Shown piece by piece: positions 60,754 to 64,000 of a DNA stretch of 64,000 nucleotides. Source of the DNA: Pleurocapsa sp. FMAR1 (GTDB lineage: Bacteria > Cyanobacteriota > Cyanobacteriia > Cyanobacteriales > Xenococcaceae); the NCBI RefSeq assembly GCF_963665995.1, contig NZ_OY762512.1, positions 1,116,001-1,180,000 on the forward strand, given 5' to 3'. A model generated the notes under the pieces. That model was not told the DNA's origin, searched no databases, and saw only the letters and a list, made by a program, of their open reading frames with translations. How positions within the stretch are numbered: position 1 is the stretch's first letter; each line of letters starts with the position of its first letter. The position numbers and the translations under genes were made by a program.

Positions 60754-61530
60754 CTAGCCAATAAGCTGACTATCCTGATTAAATAAACGTTTGTATATCC
60801 CTTCGGTGACTAAAATTGTCGAAATCAAATTAGCTAAGACAATGGCAAATAAAATCATGATTTGATAAGAAGCTGCATCTAAAGGGTCACTACCTCCTAA
60901 AACCTGTCCTGTAAACATTCCAGGCAAGCTAACTAAACCTATCACCACCATATTATTAAGAGTAGGAATTAAGCCAGTGCGGATTGCTTCTTTTTGATAA
61001 GGGGATATAGCTTGCTTGGCAGTAGCACCCAAACATAGGTGAGTTTCAATTTCTAAGCGATTTTGATTGACGGCATTTAAAAAGCGATCGCCAGCCAGAG
61101 AAGCACCATTCATGGCATTGCCAAACAACATTCCCGCCAGAGGTATCAGGTAGCGAGGTTCGTACCATTTATCGGGTTGCAGGATCAACAGAATTACATA
61201 ACCTAAAGTAAAGGCACTACTGGAAATAATCGATAAAAATACCACAGGTAAAAGCCCCTGAAGCTTTTTATCGATGCGGTTGCGGGTAACAATGGAGGCA
61301 ATAGTAATCATCATGACTAAAATGCCCAATACCACTAGCCAATTATCGATCGCAAAAACTATATTTAAGATGTAGCCAACGGCAATTAGCTGCATCAAAG
61401 AGCGAACTGCACTATATGCCAACTGCTTTTCTAATTCTAGCTTTTGCCAAAGAGATAAAGCGATCGCCATGCCGATCATGCCTAGACATAAGACTAAATC
61501 GGTAGTATCTAGGGAAATTAAATTATCCAT
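60754..61530 (-). CDS. fetB: FetB-type iron export permease (UPF0014)
   Basis: A 258-residue membrane protein with about six or seven spans. Family marks include KLELEKQLAYSAVRSLMQLIAVGYIL (about 30-55), PLAGMLFGNAMNGASLAGDRFL (about 130-151) and GLIPTLNNMVVIGLVSLPGMFTGQVLGGSDPLDAASYQI (about 186-225). In E. coli FetA (ATPase) and FetB form an iron exporter that protects against oxidative damage. No fetA is adjacent here, so the ATPase is elsewhere or the protein works alone. It is followed by pdxH in the opposite arrangement: pdxH ends 28 bases upstream of this start on the same strand. Confidence 0.9.
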   Translation of the reverse strand: MDNLISLDTTDLVLCLGMIGMAIALSLWQKLELEKQLAYSAVRSLMQLIAVGYILNIVFAIDNWLVVLGILVMMITIASIVTRNRIDKKLQGLLPVVFLSIISSSAFTLGYVILLILQPDKWYEPRYLIPLAGMLFGNAMNGASLAGDRFLNAVNQNRLEIETHLCLGATAKQAISPYQKEAIRTGLIPTLNNMVVIGLVSLPGMFTGQVLGGSDPLDAASYQIMILFAIVLANLISTILVTEGIYKRLFNQDSQLIG

Positions 61531-61557
61531 TCTACATTTTTACTGCTCTTACTGTCC

Positions 61558-62205
61558 TCAAGGAGATAACCTGGCAATTTTCCAACTACCATCAGCCTTT
61601 AGATCGTATACTAGGCGATCGTGAAGACGACTGGGACGACCTTGCCAAAATTCAATACGGTTAGGTATAACGCGAAATCCTCCCCAGTGTTCGGGAAGAG
61701 GAATAGTAGCATCTCCTTTGTATTTAGTCTCTAGATCTGCTAATTGTTGTTCTAATACTTGGCGATTGGGAATTACGCGACTTTGAGCAGATGCCCATGC
61801 ACCCAACCGTGAGGCTTTGGGGCGACTATGGAAATATGCCTCGGATTCTTTAGTAGCCAATTTTTCTATTTTCCCCTCAATACGAATCTGTCTTTCTAAT
61901 TTGTCCCAGAAAAAAACCAGTGCAGCATAAGGATTGGCAATTAACTGTTGACCCTTTTGGCTTTCGTAGTTGGTATAAAAAACAAAACCGTTTTGGTTAA
62001 CGCCTTTGAGTAAGACAATTCTAGCGGTAGGTTTCCCGTCAGAAGTAGCAGTAGCCAGAGTCATAGCATTTGGTTCAATTAGTTCGGCATCCAAAGCTTG
62101 TTGAAACCAAACTTCAAATTGTTTAAGAGGATCGGCATCTAAATCGGCTTCAGATAATCCTGCCAGAGTATAATTTTGTCGTAAATCGGCGATTGAAGAG
62201 TCCAC
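61558..62205 (-). CDS. pdxH: pyridoxamine 5'-phosphate oxidase
   Basis: A 215-residue flavoenzyme beginning at GTG (62205). It has the FMN-binding TARIVLLKGVNQNGFVFYTNYESQKG block (about 60-85), the RIEGKIEKL segment, SRPKASRLGAWASAQSRVI (about 128-146), and the C-terminal RLHDRLVYDL and WKIARLSP typical of the family. It oxidises pyridoxine or pyridoxamine phosphate to pyridoxal phosphate. It is followed by fetB with a 27-base gap, so the two may be co-transcribed. Confidence 0.93.
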   Translation of the reverse strand: MDSSIADLRQNYTLAGLSEADLDADPLKQFEVWFQQALDAELIEPNAMTLATATSDGKPTARIVLLKGVNQNGFVFYTNYESQKGQQLIANPYAALVFFWDKLERQIRIEGKIEKLATKESEAYFHSRPKASRLGAWASAQSRVIPNRQVLEQQLADLETKYKGDATIPLPEHWGGFRVIPNRIEFWQGRPSRLHDRLVYDLKADGSWKIARLSP

Positions 62206-62206
62206 T

Positions 62207-62246
62207 TTATCAATTATCAGTTATCAGTTATCAATTATCAGTGATT
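62207..62246. repeat. short tandem ATTATCAGTT-type repeat
   Basis: Variants of a decamer (TATCAATTATCAGTTATCAG, then TTATCAATTATCAGTGATT) occur four times in about 40 bases between pdxH and the antiporter gene, and a similar ATTGATAATTGATCATTG series lies at 12489-12530. These are simple AT-rich tandem repeats typical of intergenic cyanobacterial DNA. Confidence 0.7.
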
Positions 62247-64000
62247 AAAGTTCCCCCAGCAAGACAATTGAACAATTTAAGTTTCCTAACAAGGGTTTGG
62301 TTGTAGGACTCAGAGCCAAACTATCTACACCGACACGCTGGCGTTGCGATCGCAATATTACTAGTTCATGGGTACGACTGGCGTTTAAAATTTCTCTAAC
62401 GAAATTGTTTTGAGCGGTAACGTGAATATCTACTGTTGCTTCTGCTAAAAAACGGTTTGCCACTGTCTCTAACTGATTATGAAGACTAGCTTTACGCTCT
62501 TTAGAAGTACCAGAAGCACAGACATGAAGCAAAGTTATTTCTGTCTCTTTGCTAGTAATTAGGCTTTTGACAAAGCGCACTGGACGCAAGCCAATGGGGT
62601 TAATACTTTCAACTGGTACGAGAATGCGTTTGATTGCCAGAGGTGAAGTGAGTAGGCGAGCGACAACCACAGAGCAGTGAGCCGACCATAGTATGCTATC
62701 GGTAACTGAACTAAATAAGCGCGAGCGAAAGCCAGTCAAACTACTAAATCCTAAGATAATTAAATCGGCACTGACTTCGCGACTAGCATGAGCGATCCCT
62801 TGAGCAATGTCATACTCAACCCTTAATTCTGGTTGAACTTGAATATTAAGTTCTGTGGCAATTGCTTCTGCTTGAGTAAGTAGCTTGGCACAACGCTGAA
62901 AATCAACTTCAAGTTGCGGAGAATCTAAACGAGCTTGAGCTTTGGCGATCGCTAAAGGGACAATTGCGCCCTGATTTTTTTCAGCTAGTAAAGATGCCAA
63001 CTCTAACAAATAACGTTCTGTCTGCGGGTTATAAACTGGAACAACAACTCGAAATATATCTTTTGATTTTGCATCGAGATCGGACTCTGCTTCAGATTCT
63101 GTCGAATTCCTAATAGGCAACTGAGCAGCAAAGCGAGATGTAATCAATGGACCTGCGATCGAAGTAACTAGCATCAGTAAGATAACGCTATTGAACACTC
63201 GCTCATTAATAATTTCTGCCTGAAAACCAACCAAAGCAGCAGCCAAGGTGGCAGCTACCTGAGGCAAGGACAGCGACCACATGGTAATGGTCTGTTGCCA
63301 ACTGTAGCGATAGGCCAATTTAGCCACGCAAGCTGCCAAAAACTTACACAGGAGCAAAGCCCCCACAATTGAAAGAGGAATGCCAATGGAGCGAAACACA
63401 TCTTCAAACGCCTTGAGATCGAGCAGTAAGCCCATATCGACAAAGAAAATCGGAATAAATAGAACCGTACCGATAAATTCCACCTTTTCTTTTACAGGAC
63501 CATCGCCAATAACATCGTTAATTGCCAAACCAGTTAAAAATGCGCCGACAATTTTTTCGATCCCTATTGCCTCTGCCGATACTGAAGCCACAAACAAAGC
63601 CAGCAAGACAAACAAAAACTGATTACCTTGGTCATTCTTAGAACGACGGAAAAAAGCTCTACCCAAACGGTCTAAGCCAAATAAAACCAGCAGAGTATAA
63701 ATGGCTAAAGAACCTAATAAGATCCCCAATTTTGCTGCGCTAAAGTTCCCTTCGTTTACCCCCAAACAAATTGCCAATACTAATAAAGCACTAATATCAG
63801 TAAAAATTGTCGCTCCAATGGTGACGGTAACAGCTTCATCATTAACTACCCCTAAACGTTTGACAATGGGAAATGCTAGCAGGGTATGGGAAGCTAAGAG
63901 TGAACCGATGAGGAAGGCAGTATTCCAGCCAAAACCAAATACTCGTCCCACTAAAATACCGCCAATTAAAGGAATGGCAAAAGTAGCAAAACCAAAGCCT
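62245..64000 (-). CDS. Kef-type cation:proton antiporter with universal-stress tail, 5' part missing
   Basis: The frame is open at the window end, so the start lies outside; 584 residues are visible. The N-terminal part is a CPA2-type transporter (Na+/H+ exchanger) with GRVFGFGWNTAFLIGSLLASHTLLAFPIVKRLG near the visible start, VNDEAVTVTIGATIFTDISAL and EAIGIEKIVGAFLTGLAIND, in all about eight spans. After residue 300 come two universal stress protein (USP) domains (about 310-430 and 445-570), with FRVVVPVYNPQTERYLLELASLL and DLIILGFSSLTGFRSRLF. The USPs may bind ATP or regulate transport. Confidence 0.9.
   Translation of the reverse strand, partial: GFGFATFAIPLIGGILVGRVFGFGWNTAFLIGSLLASHTLLAFPIVKRLGVVNDEAVTVTIGATIFTDISALLVLAICLGVNEGNFSAAKLGILLGSLAIYTLLVLFGLDRLGRAFFRRSKNDQGNQFLFVLLALFVASVSAEAIGIEKIVGAFLTGLAINDVIGDGPVKEKVEFIGTVLFIPIFFVDMGLLLDLKAFEDVFRSIGIPLSIVGALLLCKFLAACVAKLAYRYSWQQTITMWSLSLPQVAATLAAALVGFQAEIINERVFNSVILLMLVTSIAGPLITSRFAAQLPIRNSTESEAESDLDAKSKDIFRVVVPVYNPQTERYLLELASLLAEKNQGAIVPLAIAKAQARLDSPQLEVDFQRCAKLLTQAEAIATELNIQVQPELRVEYDIAQGIAHASREVSADLIILGFSSLTGFRSRLFSSVTDSILWSAHCSVVVARLLTSPLAIKRILVPVESINPIGLRPVRFVKSLITSKETEITLLHVCASGTSKERKASLHNQLETVANRFLAEATVDIHVTAQNNFVREILNASRTHELVILRSQRQRVGVDSLALSPTTKPLLGNLNCSIVLLGEL

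Noticed and set aside
1-64000. tRNA or rRNA genes
   Set aside because: I read the intergenic gaps for cloverleaf-type or rRNA-like stretches and found none that I could support; a covariance-model scan would be decisive.

Overview
The window is chromosomal DNA from a cyanobacterium. The octamer GCGATCGC (HIP1) recurs throughout, base composition is AT-rich, and several genes belong to families largely confined to oxygenic phototrophs: Ycf37, Tab2/Atab2, a Psb35-like protein, SipA and DUF3386. The many short tandem repeats and palindromic interspersed repeats fit a repeat-rich filamentous or baeocyte-forming lineage; I cannot place the genus from sequence alone. No rRNA, tRNA or CRISPR array was found.

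Layout. 0-9 kb: the end of a liquefying-type alpha-amylase, a CPA1 antiporter, a lipid kinase, Hsp20, a GlsB stress membrane protein, a MEKHLA protein, then photosystem biogenesis genes (Ycf37, Tab2, Psb35-like). 8.5-12.5 kb: a signalling block with a NarL/LuxR regulator, an Rcp1-type single REC protein and two sensorless REC-histidine kinases. 12.5-14.9 kb: a large coiled-coil membrane protein resembling a dynamin that has lost its P-loop, and a PRC-barrel protein. 15-23.8 kb: a redox island made of a tight seven-gene minus-strand run (SDR, PepSY-like, double VOC, aldo/keto reductase, cupin, SMP-30 lactonase, DoxX), then a more GC-rich aldo/keto reductase and MDR pair divergent from a LysR regulator. 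24-31 kb: a decayed zone with a truncated AI-2E transporter, gene remnants, palindromic repeats and a MITE-like element, around an intact manganese catalase, a DUF4142 protein and an HtrA-type protease.

31-53 kb is mostly housekeeping and envelope: MurF, Nfu, RecJ, a multi-helix mechanosensitive channel, DUF58, an acyltransferase, a beta-helix protein, a Ser/Thr kinase run ending in sipA, AnmK, a Uma2 nuclease and an ABC-2 exporter. 53.2-55.9 kb is a complete group II intron with its RT-maturase-HNH protein, inserted 2 bases upstream of a small membrane-protein gene on the opposite strand. 56-64 kb holds a 2TM protein, a site-2 protease with CBS domains, IspE, LarB, FetB, PdxH and a truncated Kef-type antiporter with a universal-stress tail.

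How parts may work together. The 15-20 kb run looks like one transcript for oxidation of a sugar-like or electrophilic carbonyl compound (dehydrogenase, reductase, lactonase, VOC and cupin metal enzymes, DoxX membrane redox partner). Manganese catalase, HtrA, Hsp20, GlsB and the two antiporters are a general stress complement. SipA next to a Hanks-type kinase suggests a link to the NblS light/stress pathway. Less expected items are the frameshift joining SMP-30 to DoxX, a 7-base tandem duplication disrupting an unrecognised gene at 34.0 kb, a palindromic repeat inserted into a reading frame at 24.7 kb, and two unannotated small membrane ORFs (56 and 39 residues).
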